Assembly (NCBI GenBank): GCA_026119855.1
Contig: JAOWBW010000388.1
Location: forward strand, 930,001-994,000
DNA length: 64,000 nucleotides
Reading direction: 5' to 3'
From: Campanula takesimana
Taxonomy: Eukaryota; Streptophyta; Magnoliopsida; Asterales; Campanulaceae
The position numbers were made by a program, and so were the translations under genes. Positions 44,887-56,640 of this stretch are shown here, in pieces; within the stretch, counting starts at the first letter, position 1, and every line of letters begins with the position of its first letter. The notes below the pieces were generated by a model that was not told where the DNA came from, did not search any database, and saw nothing but the letters and a program-made list of their open reading frames with translations.

Positions 44887-45835
44887 TTACTCGTATGAAT
44901 ATAAAATCATAAAAGTAAAATGAAAATTGTTACGTGCGTGAATATTGTTTTCCTTTGCACGGACGTTGTGGTACAATTATCGTTTCAGCCGTATGTGTTT
45001 GATATGATGCTTGCCTGTTTTCCTATCAACTATATTCATTTGAAATTTTATAATTCTGTAATTGATCAATGAATGCACATAATAACTGGCTTGTGTATCT
45101 TAAAGAAAAAGGAGTTTGTCTTCTAGTCCAGAGTTATATTTTGTATGATATTCTGTGTACAAAGGAGTTATACATTGATTTTTTATTTTTTCCTTTTGAT
45201 GGGTCATTATTTATTTTTTATAGGTTAAGTTTACCTATAAAATTGACTCTATATCAGACGATTACTTATAATAGAATCTTATTAGTCATATATTAGCATG
45301 ATCTTCATTGATTAGATTACGGTGATATATGTCATGCAGCTCCTTAAAATTTAGGTTGCAAACTTGCAGTCAGTCTGGAAAAGTTGTTTGAATCTCTTCA
45401 CTTATCTCAAATTGTTACAACTAAAGGCTGCCTCCATTGAATATACTGGTCGATTTATTTTATTAAATATTCATATGTCGTCATATGAAAATTTGGAGTC
45501 ATAATCCTAATTGATCTCAGATTTATATTCCGAGGTTGAGCTAAATGAAAATAGTTAAGTGGTTTTCATGAACCCAGTTAACTTTTACGTTTTTCGTCAA
45601 TGAGTTCTTGAAAACAGATAGTAGCATGATTCGTTGCGTACACAATTTTAATAATGTTATTATTTTTGAAATAACTATTGAGCTGGAGTAGCAATTTTTT
45701 TTATATTCAAATAATTGTAGCAATGATATTCTTTTAATGCATAATATTGTTTATATGCAATATATATATATATATCTTGAGCCTTTACATCTTTTAGCCG
45801 TAATGAGATTGTTTTATGATTCAAAATAAATGGTA

Positions 45836-47665
45836 GTCGCCAAAGTGACCTATTTATATTAAATCTTAAAGAAACTATAATCACTTAACCGAAGGTGGTC
45901 ACTGTCAGTTGCATTGATATTGTTTTAAAAGGTGTATGAATATGTAAAAGCTAGAGAATCCGGAGCGGTGAATTTCCAAGATGTTCTCGTTGTTGCATTT
46001 GTAAAGAAAAGCTTAATTGCCTGTAAAAATATCTACCCAAATGGGAGGTTATGCAATAAAAATTTTCATTGGTGGCTCATTGTTTTTAAGTCACATACTG
46101 ATTCGTTGCTCATATTTCTAATAAGTGATCATTGCTACATGTACTGTTACACATGGTGCGCATTACTATATAATTCTCCAGAAATCCATGAATTTGGCCT
46201 GTTAGTGATGGGGACTCCCATAACTTAATTAACCTTGCTTTTTCTATTCGCATGCTTTTAGAATTTGATGGATTGTAGGCTTGATTTTTCCTACAAATAT
46301 GCATGCCTTATGATTTAATGAATTTTATATAACAAATTTCTCCCAAATGTTGTTCTCCAAAATTTTGGGTTGTTTATTAAAAAAAAAAAAAAAAAAAATC
46401 TTATAATTTTCTTCCTTAAAATAAAAGAACCTTCAAATTATAGCGTTTGATTCTCATATAAAAGAAAATATTTAATATTTTCTCAAAGATCTATGGCTTC
46501 TTTATATGGTTAGATTTTACCATTATATTGATTGCGTGAAAATATTTTCTATCAAAATTGGATCTTCTAGTGTATATGGACTAAATATTTTGTTTTATAT
46601 ATATATATATATATATTTTTAGGGTTGTAGGATTTCGACTTCCTATAATTTCCCCTAAAATAGAATATACATTTTGGCACTTAGAAAATCATCGATATAT
46701 TGTGCTACTTCAAATTTGTTAATAACCGTGTAAATCTTATTCCAATATCAAGTCAACAATTTGTTACATTGTTTTGTTGCATTTTCTCATATTGCAATAG
46801 TAATTTAATTATTGTGTACAACATACATGCTATGAGATATATAACTTGAACCATATTATTTCATTTTTTGTTGAAATAAGTTCTCATATTAATGCATGTT
46901 ATTATTTGTATGCAAAATTGTAAAGCTTGAATTATGATGTTCCTACATGGTTATATAATGATCATAGTGTACTTTAATAGATCTTGCGACCTTACTAGCT
47001 ACATCTTTGGCCGCATTGAGAATGTTTACAAGCTAAGATTGAGTGGTTGTTGCCAAAGTGACCCATTCGTTGTAACTTGTTAAATATTGTTTTTCTCATA
47101 ATTTAGGTGCGGTGAGATCGTTGATTGCAAAGGTGTGGACTTCTTGAAATTAGTGACTAATGACTTAGAACAATAAGATGTGTGAATCAAAGAAATCTAG
47201 AGCCATACTAGTCTAGAGAGTTCATGAACCCAAAGGTGTGGACTTCTTGAAATTAGTGTGTTCTCATTGTTAGCTTTATATAGGATATAGAGATGCTTGT
47301 TGCTTAAGACAATCTCTACCCAAAGGGGAGATCGTTATAATGTGGTAAGTGTTTCAACTTTGTGGCTTATTTTGTCTCAAGTCACTTGATTCATGACTCA
47401 TTTGTCTATTTAGTAGATCATTATATTGATGATGTCTTTTGAAGAAGAAAATGAATCTTAAAGCTATCAGTATGCTAGCCTAAAGAGTCTGCCAACCCAA
47501 AGGTGTAGACTTTTTGAAGTTAGCATGTTAACATACTTTGCTTTAACTTGAAAGAACTAAGTACTTGTGACAATTTCATCCCAAAGGAAAAATTGTTATA
47601 ATGTACCGAAATCTTTCCTAGTTGTGGCTCATTTTTGTTTCGAGTCAGTTATGGATTCATTTTTC
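45836..47665. repeat. Degenerate direct-repeat units with PPT-like core
   Basis: A unit recurs at about 45955-46110, 47230-47405 and 47498-47665: a GGTGTGGACTTCTTGAA-like phrase, a gap, CTACCCAAAGGGGAGATCGT or a variant, then TGTGGCTCATTTTGT and AAGTCA. Upstream, CCAAAGTGACC at 45842 and 47054 extends the similarity. Each unit resembles the element's own PPT/LTR start (CCCAAGTGGGAGATTGTTAG). Confidence 0.65.
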
Positions 47666-48354
47666 TTTCCTCTTCTTCCTTGATTTATGGAGTATTACTT
47701 CTGTAATATGTACGATTGAAAACTGTTTGCAAATTGTGCAGCTTCTTGATCATTGTTTAAGAGTTTAACAACTTCATTGTAAAATAGAAAGAAAGATGAC
47801 ATAAAATATATGTGGATGTTCTTTAGGTATGTGTGATGGTAAACTTGTTGACATCTAAAGTAAACACAATGCTTATGACGTGAATTATTTCTATTTGGTT
47901 TAGTCTAAGTGCTTGAGCCTATAGTAGTGCGAATGGTGCTTGAGGTTGTGTTCCTCATATAGTTCACCTACAGTCCTAAATTTTGGCCTTGACAAATTCG
48001 ATATTTCATTTGTCTCATATTCTTTATAAATTTCATTTATTAGACCGATCTAAAATCCTTGGAGTTTTCATTAGTTATACTCGATACCCTTTAGAAAGAT
48101 TTCATATCAAAGTTAGAAGTATGGGAGATCCCAAAATGATACTTGTATAAAACCCAATAATACATTTGCATGAAAATAATCATATGATTTTGAGTCTGTA
48201 GTTTGTCTCACTTGGAAAATAAGTGATCATGATAAATCTTTTTAGTTTTGTTCTCTATTAAAATATTTCATTTCTTGATCTACTAATACTTGGTTCATTA
48301 CAATTACTGCTTTGACGGATTAGATTAAGTTTTATATAGAGTTCAATTGAGATT

Positions 48355-48875
48355 TCTAATTCTCTTCATTCGGCATTCAAGTTGAGAATATCACTTTTAA
48401 TAGATCTAGTAGTGAGACATGTTATATGACATAATATGATTTAATTTGCAAAGTTGGTTTCAAAGCTTAACCAAATGATAAACTTTAGTCTCTTTTCTCT
48501 TGTTGAGACCAATACTCAGATTAATTAACTTTGGGTATATTTAAACCAAAATGATGAGTTGGTTTCAAAGCTTAACCAAATGATAAACTTTAGTCTCTTT
48601 TCTCTTGTTGAGACCAATACTCAGATTAATTAACTTTGGGTATATTTAAACCAAATGATAAACTTTAGTCTCTTTTCTAATTCTCTTCATTCGGCATTCA
48701 AGTTGAGAATATCACTTTTAATAGATCTAGTAGTGAGACATGTTATATGACATAATATGTGCAAAGTTGGTTTCAAAGCTTAACCAAATGATAAACTTTA
48801 GTCTCTTTTCTCTTGTTGAGACCAATACTCAGATTAATTAACTTTGGGTATATTTAAACCAAAATGATGAGTTCA
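48355..48875. repeat. Nested direct duplication in the LARD-like interior
   Basis: A block with GGTTTCAAAGCTTAACCAAA and TTGAGACCAATACTCAG occurs at 48452, 48556 and 48770. A second block with TTCGGCATTCAAGTTGAG occurs at 48368 and 48688. The copies are nearly identical, so the duplications are recent. Confidence 0.9.
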
Positions 48876-49874
48876 TTTTTGCAATTTTGATTCCTTATAA
48901 ATCATTTATAACTCTATGGATCCTTATCTCCTATTTATAAAATAATTGGAGTATGATATGGATATTAGATTCTCTCTCATATTAGTGATTACATAAAATG
49001 AAATGGTTGGTATATATGTATTTCACTTGATTGATCTTGGGACACCTAAATTTGTTAAAATTGAGGAACATTACAGAGCCACATAGTTTTGGTTCTTCAT
49101 TTTGTGTACATAAGAATCATGTGATTGATGCTCTAGTTCTTCCTAGTTCAAAATGTTCCAAGTTGAGTGCTAATTATTAGTTACGTAAGGGGATTAATTT
49201 GATCAAACCCTTATTAAAATGATTTTCGATACAATATTTATTATAATCATAATTTATAAGGTGCATTGAGTGTGTATCAAGATTGGTTTCTTGATTGGTG
49301 ATCTACATAGAGGTTTTGAATGTTGAAACCATAATTATGGATTAAAAGGATGGCAAAATGTGTATACATAACATTTATGTTTATAAGACCTCATATATAA
49401 CTTGAAAACACACTATTTTCAGGCATATATAGTACTTGAAATTAGTTAAAACCCCACTTTTTTGGACTTATTAAGATTACCATTGATTATTGCATATATC
49501 TCAAGTCCAGTGGGAGTGCCTTTATTGTCCTTGTTCTATATGCCAATAACTTGCTTTCTTGCTTGCTTGCTAATATTTCTTGGATTTATAGTGACAAAAC
49601 TTATTCTTCGTTAGTTTCCTCATAGAGTTTGCATTGATCTTTTGCTTGAGCATTCATTTTAAATGAATAAATCGAGGAATACTTAAATAAATGATAATGA
49701 CAGTTTAGTGTATATATATTATCACTACAACAATGTTGCTACTAGTTAATCTATGAACCAAGGGGATGTGACTCATTGTGTTATGGAAACACATTGCTAT
49801 ACATTGTTAATGTTACTTATTATGTTCATACACATTTGACTTTAATATGTAATTGTGTATATTTTGTTTACATT

Positions 49875-50185
49875 ATTATGTATGAAAGAACTTGAGACTA
49901 GATATCAATCTTAAGCATTGATTCTTTCTGAATAGTTATATGTCTTGTTCTTGATATTATTTGAGCATTAAAGACATATCAACTTCATAAGAAGTTAATT
50001 GATTCTTTTGTGCATATTACTTTTGACATGCTTTATGCACATTGAGTTGCATGTCAAGTTACGAAAGAACTCAAGATTTGATATCGTTCTTGAGTATAGA
50101 CTCTTTCAACATTGTTATATGTCTCATTGATGATATCATTGAGAATTTGAGACATATTGACTTCATGGGAAGTCGGATAATTTCT
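49875..50185. repeat. Diverged 125-bp direct repeat
   Basis: ATGAAAGAACTTGAGACTAG...GACATATCAACTTCATAAGAAGT at 49875 is repeated in diverged form at 50055 (ACGAAAGAACTCAAGA...GACATATTGACTTCATGGGAAGT). The frame in the second copy is not recognised. Confidence 0.75.
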
Positions 50186-50533
50186 GCTTATAGTGTACCA
50201 AGCATTGAAAGAAATCATGATGTGGACCGACAATGAAAGTAGCTTTAATTAGATCATTTGGTGACTATTTTCATTGATACACTACTACATCTAATTCCAT
50301 GTCGATAGGTCTTCTAGTCTTGTGAACATGGATCGGAGTTGCGTCCTTAAATGACGTAATGGTTGCCATGATTCGTGATTATGAGGATTATTGGACCGGA
50401 ATGAGCTTAACATTAAAGTGTTGTTCTTGAACTATATATTTTAAAGTGTGGCCACATTGAAACTTGTTGTTGACCCGAGAGTCGTTTTCAAAAGCAAAAT
50501 GTTTTTTAAATCATTGATTCCAATTAATGTTGC

Positions 50534-50546
50534 CCAAGTGGGAGAT
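50534..50546 (+). other. Polypurine tract of the LARD-like element
   Basis: CAAGTGGGAGAT directly before TGTTAGAC; the AAGTGGGAGATTGTTAG arrangement is typical of plant copia elements and suggests copia ancestry. Confidence 0.8.
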
Positions 50547-51059
50547 TGTTAGACTTTTATTTGGGCTTACCATTAATTGTGGATTTATTTGTTTTAATAA
50601 AACGGGTTAACTATTATAGTCCTATTGAGTAGAACAATGCACGATAAGCCCAATTGATAACATGATCTATTTATGGGCTTGTGCACACTTTATTGTATAA
50701 TGTGAGTTGTATTTAAGTGTAGGCTTTAGCCCAATTTGAGTCCGTGATGGAAGGGACACAAATTGGAGTTCCTATTGAATAAGAGTAGTAAAATCCTTAT
50801 GGAACATGGTTATTAGTTTCCTTAAAAGAAAAGAATTGCTAGGTCCCTTTCCCACTCTAAAACCCTGGGCCTATATATATTGGTTTTTCCATTAAGCCAT
50901 TGTCCATAGCAAAGAGTAGGGAAAGAAGATCTAGTAGCCGTCTCCGTTCTTGTTCAAATTATCGCTTCTGCCTAGCTTAACAAGATGACGAATTCGGGTA
51001 CGTAATTTATTTTATTATGTGTTCTATTATTCATATGAGATCTCTAAAATGTTCCAACA
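50547..51059 (+). repeat. 3' LTR of the LARD-like element
   Basis: 513 bp, complete, TGTTAGAC...CCAACA. It preserves the empty site for MULE copy B and the terminal 33 bp missing from the 5' LTR. Confidence 0.9.
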
Positions 51060-51064
51060 GTGCG

Positions 51065-51478
51065 TGGTCAAGTGAAACTAGTGTGAAAACTTTTTGGTTA
51101 AAAAAAAATTGAAAAAAAATAATCAATTCATTATGGGACAGAATTAATACTAAATAAATAGGAGACATTGGATAAAATTCAGTATTAACTTTTCCACAAC
51201 TCAAAATACCAGTTCTCTTATTATAAAGATCCATCAAACATGTTATGAGCAACAAGATTGTTAATATCTTTTTTGGACATTACTGACTAAAATATGACCA
51301 CTAAAAACAAGATAAAAATTAGAAGGCAAAAAAAAAAAATTACAAAATTAGAAAAACTATAAGGATGGGGAGAGAAATTCTTGCCATCAATTTTTATAAT
51401 AGAAGAATAAAAAACATTTTACACATTTTCTTTTGTACTATATTAGCTTTGCAATTATTGCTCGTCATTTTAGTTTAA
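51065..51478. other. Intervening sequence, no gene seen
   Basis: AT-rich, possibly CACTA interior. A short minus-strand frame over it shows no family resemblance. Confidence 0.4.
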
Positions 51479-52517
51479 GACAAAGACTCAAGTGAGAACA
51501 CACATACCCGTCTCATCCATGAGACGGGTCATTTTGACCCAAAACCCAACCCATGACCCGGCCATTGAACCGGCTTCATGACTCAAGGGGCAACCCATGC
51601 CACCTGGCAACTTCTTATAGGCCCAAATTTTTTTATTTTTTTTTTTTGCTCCAGGACTCAAGGGCGACCCTGCCACATGGCAGCCTCTCATAGGCCCAAT
51701 TTTTTTTTTTTTCAGTTTGTCAAAAGTAATAGTTACTATAACATAATGTAATGACTGTATACATATAAAGTAACAGTTTGTTTACATAAAAGTAATACAT
51801 ATATATATATATAGAAAAGTAACAGTGTTTTTTTTATGTTTTCTTCGTTTGCCAAAAGTAATACTTATTACAACTAAAATGTAACGAACGTGTTACTTAT
51901 ATGTAATAATGTTTATACATAATTGTAACACATAAGTATAGAAAAAGTAATAATTCAACCATTTACATTTTTAGAGCTAAAAACACTTGATTAGTGTTAC
52001 ATGTAAAAGTATTACATTATATATAGAAATATGTTATAATTTCTTTTATTAAAGTGTTACATTTACTTGTACAAATAATTACATTCATATATATGAGTTG
52101 TTACTTTTCAAAAAATTAAATCAAAATACAAAATATTTTACATTTTTGCAAAAGCATTATTACATTTCAGTATAAATGATAATTACATTTAGATATTGCT
52201 CGGGTTACATGTAATTATAGTTAGTATTACATTTGAAAAAAATGGGTAAAAAGAGTTTTTGTTTTTGTAAAACAGGTGTTACGTTTACTTATGAACAATA
52301 TTACTTTATATGTATTCAGTCATTACATTAAGTTATGGTAACTATTACTTTTGGTCAACGACGGAAAAGCCGAAAAAATAATATAAGAACTAAAAAAAAA
52401 AAAAAAAAAAAAATTGAGCTCTGAGAGGCTGCCACGTGGCGGGTTCGGCCCATGGGTCATGGGGCGACCCGTCTCATGCATGAGACGGATCCCCTTGTTC
52501 TTATGGGAGACCACCTC
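51479..52517 (-). mobile_element. MULE-like non-autonomous element, copy C
   Basis: 1039 bp in inverted orientation: left end GACAAAGACTCAAGTGAG, right end the inverse of GAGGTGGTCTCCCATAAG. Both palindromes (CGTCTCATCCATGAGACG, CGTCTCATGCATGAGACG) are kept. The interior is diverged and longer than in A and B, but keeps the dense GTAAYA/TRTTAC motif. I see no 9-bp duplication (left TTAGTTTAA, right GATTAATCC), so it is older or rearranged. Confidence 0.8.
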
Positions 52518-52906
52518 GATTAATCCCATACTTAAAAAAAAAAAAAGGCCTCCGAACAAAAAAATTGACATTGGGCCCCAATAACATGATTGTTGATGAA
52601 AATATGGGAGAGTTAAATTGTAAATAGTTTGTGTGAAATTCAATGACAAGAACAAAAAAGATAGTACAAGAATGGAACCTACCTGTCAGAGGTTTTGAGA
52701 AATGGATCGTTTGTAATTCTAAATGAGTTGAGGACAATTTGACTAATCCCGGCCTTGCCTGCCTCTTCGCTTGATATCCTATCTCCGGAGTAGAACTGAA
52801 AAAGGAGTTTGCGATGAAATCTTACGCGCCTAACAGTGTGTGAGATAAAACGGGGTGGGTAGATTATTAGTAGACCTGAATTTTATAATAGAAGAGAGTT
52901 CTCTAA

Positions 52907-53850
52907 GGGCAACTCCGATCCATGTTCACAAGACTAGAAATGGTAGTACTAGTTCTATGGGTATTAAAACCAAATTTTGATACCCATTGACACTATTCAC
53001 ATGGGTATCAAAAAATGCTTCTCCAATGATGGATATCAAATATTTGGTATCAAATTATCTTTTTGTAGTTAAAGTTTAAATAAATTATTGATTAAAATAA
53101 AATTACTATCAAAATAATAATTAAATTTAAGTATACTTAATTTAAAATAATCATTAAATTAATAATTAAATATAAATTGTTTTTACTCATTTGTTAATTT
53201 AATGCAATATACACAAAATGTTTATTCAATGAAAAAAACAGTCAAATAAAACAAATAAAAGAAAAAAGCAAACAACAAAACTCGTTTTTTTTTTGTTTAA
53301 ATTAAAATAAAATTACTACTTTTTCTGTCCCAAAATATTTGTTGTTTTAAAAGAATTCACACATGTTAAAAAACAATTAATACATATTAATTAAATTAAA
53401 TTGTTTTTGGATAATAAATCTACCTTAAAACTAAAATTACAAGTATTTTGGGACGGAATTGTTATTTCTACCAAAATTAACTCATGTGGCCGTGATTATT
53501 TGTAGGATATCAACAAAAAGGGATTAATAACAGTAAAAAAAAATAAATGAAAAAGTCACTGTGTGAAGATTGAAAGGTTTGAAAAGTTTGCTTTCAAAAA
53601 AAAAAAAAAAAACAAGGTTTGAATTGGAAGGGAACAAGGGTCACGTGGGGTTGTCCCCCTTGTAATTCATCCGGATTTCGCCCAAACGAGCGCGTGTCTT
53701 TCACCCAAAAGTCCTAGCCATGATAGCAATTTTGGTACCTCTTTTGGGACTAAACCTAATTTTGGTACCCATCATTTTCACCATTAAAGATGCTAGGACT
53801 TTGAGGTGGGTATCAAAATTAGGTTTTGATACCCACCATTGGAGTTGCCC
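52907..53850. mobile_element. PIF/Harbinger-like non-autonomous element
   Basis: 944 bp with inverted ends GGGCAACTCCGATC and GGGCAACTCCAATGG and TAA duplications (52904-52906 and 53851-53853). Inner arms (ACCAAATTTTGATACCC and ACCTAATTTTGATACCC) continue the symmetry. A smaller Stowaway-like element is nested inside. No transposase. Confidence 0.8.
53319..53461. mobile_element. Small Stowaway-like element nested in the PIF-like MITE
   Basis: About 143 bp with imperfect ends CTTTTTCTGTCCCAAAATA and, inverted, CAATTCCGTCCCAAAATAC; TA on the left, TTA on the right. Boundaries are approximate. Confidence 0.4.
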
Positions 53851-53853
53851 TAA

Positions 53854-54852
53854 GGTATCTTCAAATTAGAAAGAAGAGAGTTCGCTTAGGTTGTTTTATA
53901 ACCCGTTAAATACAAATAAAATAGAGTTGTTACGCAATTAATCTTTTTATACTTTATATAAGAGAAAACGTGTTATCCTATGTCCAAATTATAAGACCAC
54001 TATATTTCAAATAAAAACAATATCCCTAATTGGAAAATTGTGTTAGTTAAGTTTCTTATGACACCTAAGACCATATTTCCCCCCACTTTTTCTTCTTCTT
54101 TTTTTTTTGATAACTTTTGTTTTTTGAGTGAATAATATCCATCATGTTTTACTTGAATAACCATATTGCCCTTTTTTAAGTAACTACTAGTACAAACTAC
54201 AAAACATTGAACTATTATGAAAAATAACTTTTTTATTTTAAGAAAACATCACTTGAATACTATACCTCAATCCCTTAAGCCGGCGCTTGAAAAGTTTGAC
54301 GATCTCGCGCAACTCCTCAATCCAGGTAATCTAAGTTTTTTTATTTTCTTTTTGATTAGGGTTTATTGATTTTTTTCTTACTTTATGGGTACTACATAAA
54401 TCTTGAATGAACCACTTATTAGTATATATTGAAGTAATGAGTATTAGCTTGCTGTAACCATTATCTGCATGTCCTATGTTTGATTTGTAAAAATTTTGCA
54501 TCATGTTCACATTTTTACTTTCTTTGATTGATAATTGTTTCCTAATTTCTTTGTTCTTGTCTCGGGCATCTTATTTTATGTGACTAGTGATGAAGATGTA
54601 TATCGATTTTTATTGATTTCTTAGATCTCAAAATGTGAAATTTGTGTTTTTGACGTCGATTAATTAATTGTATCTGTCAGTTATGTGCCCTTGTGTGAAT
54701 TGCATACCTAAGTGTTAGAATAATATGTATCCATTCATCTCATATTAATCAAGAGTGAAATAGTAAAGATATCTTTTTTTTGTTGTTTACATTATTAAGA
54801 CTTAATTTCTTTGTACTTTCTATTTGTACAGTTAATCTATTATTTACATTAT
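53854..54852. other. Leader region of the CACTA transposase
   Basis: AT-rich. Near 54270-54325 a GC-richer stretch ends in a splice-donor-like CCAG/GTAATC, and a pyrimidine-rich TTTGTACAG lies just before the transposase start, so a 5' non-coding exon and intron are plausible. Confidence 0.35.
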
Positions 54853-56345
54853 GGATAAGAGTTGGATGAACAAATCACGACTAAGTAATGAATATGATGA
54901 AGGAGTTCATGCATTCCTTAATTTTGCATTCCTTAGTGCCGGCCATGAGCAAAAAAATTGTCTGCCCATGTGTTAATTGTAAACTTGTGATCCCTGTAAC
55001 TCGCGAGGTTGCTTATGAACATTTGATTTGTGATGGATTTGTTGAGGGTTCTACCAAATGGGAACTACATGGAGAAGGTCCCTCATGCGCCTCACCACAA
55101 ATTGAGACGGATGATCATAATAATCTGGACATGGACATTGACATGCATGGTCTTTTACATGATGCTATGGGTATAAGGGAAAATGTCGGAGAAGATGCAG
55201 CCGGTGCATTTGAGGATGAGGGAGATAGACCAAATCTATAAGCTGAGTTGTTTTATAGACTAGTAGAGGAATCAGAAAAAGAACTTTATCCAGGTTGTAA
55301 GAATTACACGATGCTTTCATTTGTAGTGCGGTTATACCACATTAAATGCCTTATAGGATTCTCTGATAGTCATTTCAATATGCTGTTTGAGTTAATTAAA
55401 ACTGCATTGCCAGAGGGAGAAAACTTGCCAAAGTCTTTATATGAAATGAAAAAGCTTATAAAGCAGGGCTCAGCTATGAAAAGATTCATGCATGCCCAAA
55501 TGATTGCATTTTGTATAGGAATGAGCATAGAGATGATGTTGAGTGTCATGTTTGTAAGAGGTCTAGGTATGTGACGCCTGAAGACGTGTCATTAACAAAA
55601 AAGTGTTCTAAAGTTCTGTAAAAGTTTTACGTTATTTTCCTTTGATACCTAGACTTCAGCGGTTGTTTATGTCATCAAAGACTGCCCCTTTTATGAAGTG
55701 GCATAAAGACGGTCGTACATTTGATGGTCACTTGAGACATCCTACAGATTCTCCGGCTTGGATTACATTTGACCATAAATATCCAGACTTCTCATCTGAG
55801 TGCCGAAATGTCAGGCTCGCACTGGCAAGTGATGGTATGAACCCATTTGGGGCAATGAGTACTTGTCATAGTACATGGCCTGTTGTTTTAGTACCATTAA
55901 ATTTGCCACCGTGGATGTGTATGAAGCCGTCCAACGTTATTTTATCAATGATTATCCCTGGGCCTACTGCACCAGGAAATGACATGGATGTGTACTTGCA
56001 ACCTTTAGTGGATGAACTAAAGGTGTTATGGGAGACAGGGATAAATACATATGATGCGTCGACTAAGCAAAATTTTAATTTGCGTGCAGCAATCTGATGG
56101 ACTATTAGTGACTTTCCCGCTTATGCTAATTTATCTGGGTGGAGCACAAAGGGAAAAAGTATGCTTTTCCATCATGTCATAAGGAGACTTGCTTTCAACG
56201 ATTAAAGTACGGTAGAAAGTTTTGCTACATGGGTCATCGACGTTTTTTAGATATTCGACATCCGTTTCGAAATGATAAGAAATCCTTTGATGGTACGAAG
56301 GAAACAAGAAGTGCTCCTTATATTGAATTGAAATTGCTTAATTTC
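54853..56345 (+). pseudogene. TNP2-type (En/Spm) CACTA transposase, broken
   Basis: The N-terminus MDKSWMNKSRLSNEYDEGV at 54853 is a transposase-associated domain; a frameshift near 54940 moves it to the frame with IVCPCVNCK and WELHGEG. After a stop, 55248-55574 carries ELYPGCKNYTMLSFVVRLYH and ALPEGENLPKSLYE. Sequence is then missing, and 55642-56097 holds the TNP2 core: RLQRLFMSSKTAPFMKWH, NPFGAMSTCHSTWPVVLV, PPWMC and PGNDMDVYLQPL. A stop at 56095 and a frameshift lead to WSTKGK and RKFCYMGHRRFL near 56140-56260. The C-terminal part is absent. It cannot make an active transposase. Confidence 0.85.
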
Positions 56346-56640
56346 TTTTATTTTAGGCTGGTGATACAGTTGTTATTAAAAGTATTGTGAATGTTTCTGA
56401 AACAATAGCAATCGGGATTGTGGAAAGTACTGATCCTTTAAAAGAAGTGGAAGGTGAACAAATTGGTTCAGAATATTGGGAGGTTTATATTAGCTGTGCA
56501 GTTAAGGATGATGAGAGGTTAATTAGACCATACGGACAGATGAGAACTATTGGAGATGCAGTAGGCACACACGTTGTTTGGCTTGCACCATTTGTGGTAC
56601 GTTTACTGTCAATTATTTTTTCTTTAACAATTTTATAGAC
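56346..56640 (+). pseudogene. Second CACTA ORF remnant (plant transposase, Ptta/En-Spm type)
   Basis: After a TTTTATTTTAG acceptor-like site the frame reads AGDTVVIKSIVNVSETIAIG, then STDPLKEVEGEQIGSEYWEV and LIRPYGQMRTIGDA, ending before WLAPF. This pattern recurs at the end of CACTA ORF2/TNPA-like and related plant transposon proteins. Only the C-terminal part is present. It directly follows the truncated TNP2, which suggests a deletion joined the two. Confidence 0.6.

Larger units (their letters stand above)
43590..51059 (+). mobile_element. Non-coding LTR element (LARD-like)
   Basis: Bounded by TGTTAGAC...TGTTCCAACA with a perfect GTGCG duplication (43585-43589 and 51060-51064). It has two LTRs (3' LTR 513 bp), a PBS and a clear PPT, but its 5.6-kb interior holds no gag or pol frame on either strand. 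The LTRs differ at about seven positions over some 470 aligned bases by my reading, so the insertion is fairly recent. The MULE-like copy B sits in the 5' LTR. The interior is built of degenerate direct repeats. Confidence 0.85.

Noticed and set aside
44897..50546. Short frames in the LARD-like interior as gag or pol remnants
   Set aside because: None shows a protease, integrase, RT or RNase H motif on either strand when read by eye.
51470..52526. A 9-bp duplication around MULE copy C
   Set aside because: Left TTAGTTTAA and right GATTAATCC do not match, so none was claimed.
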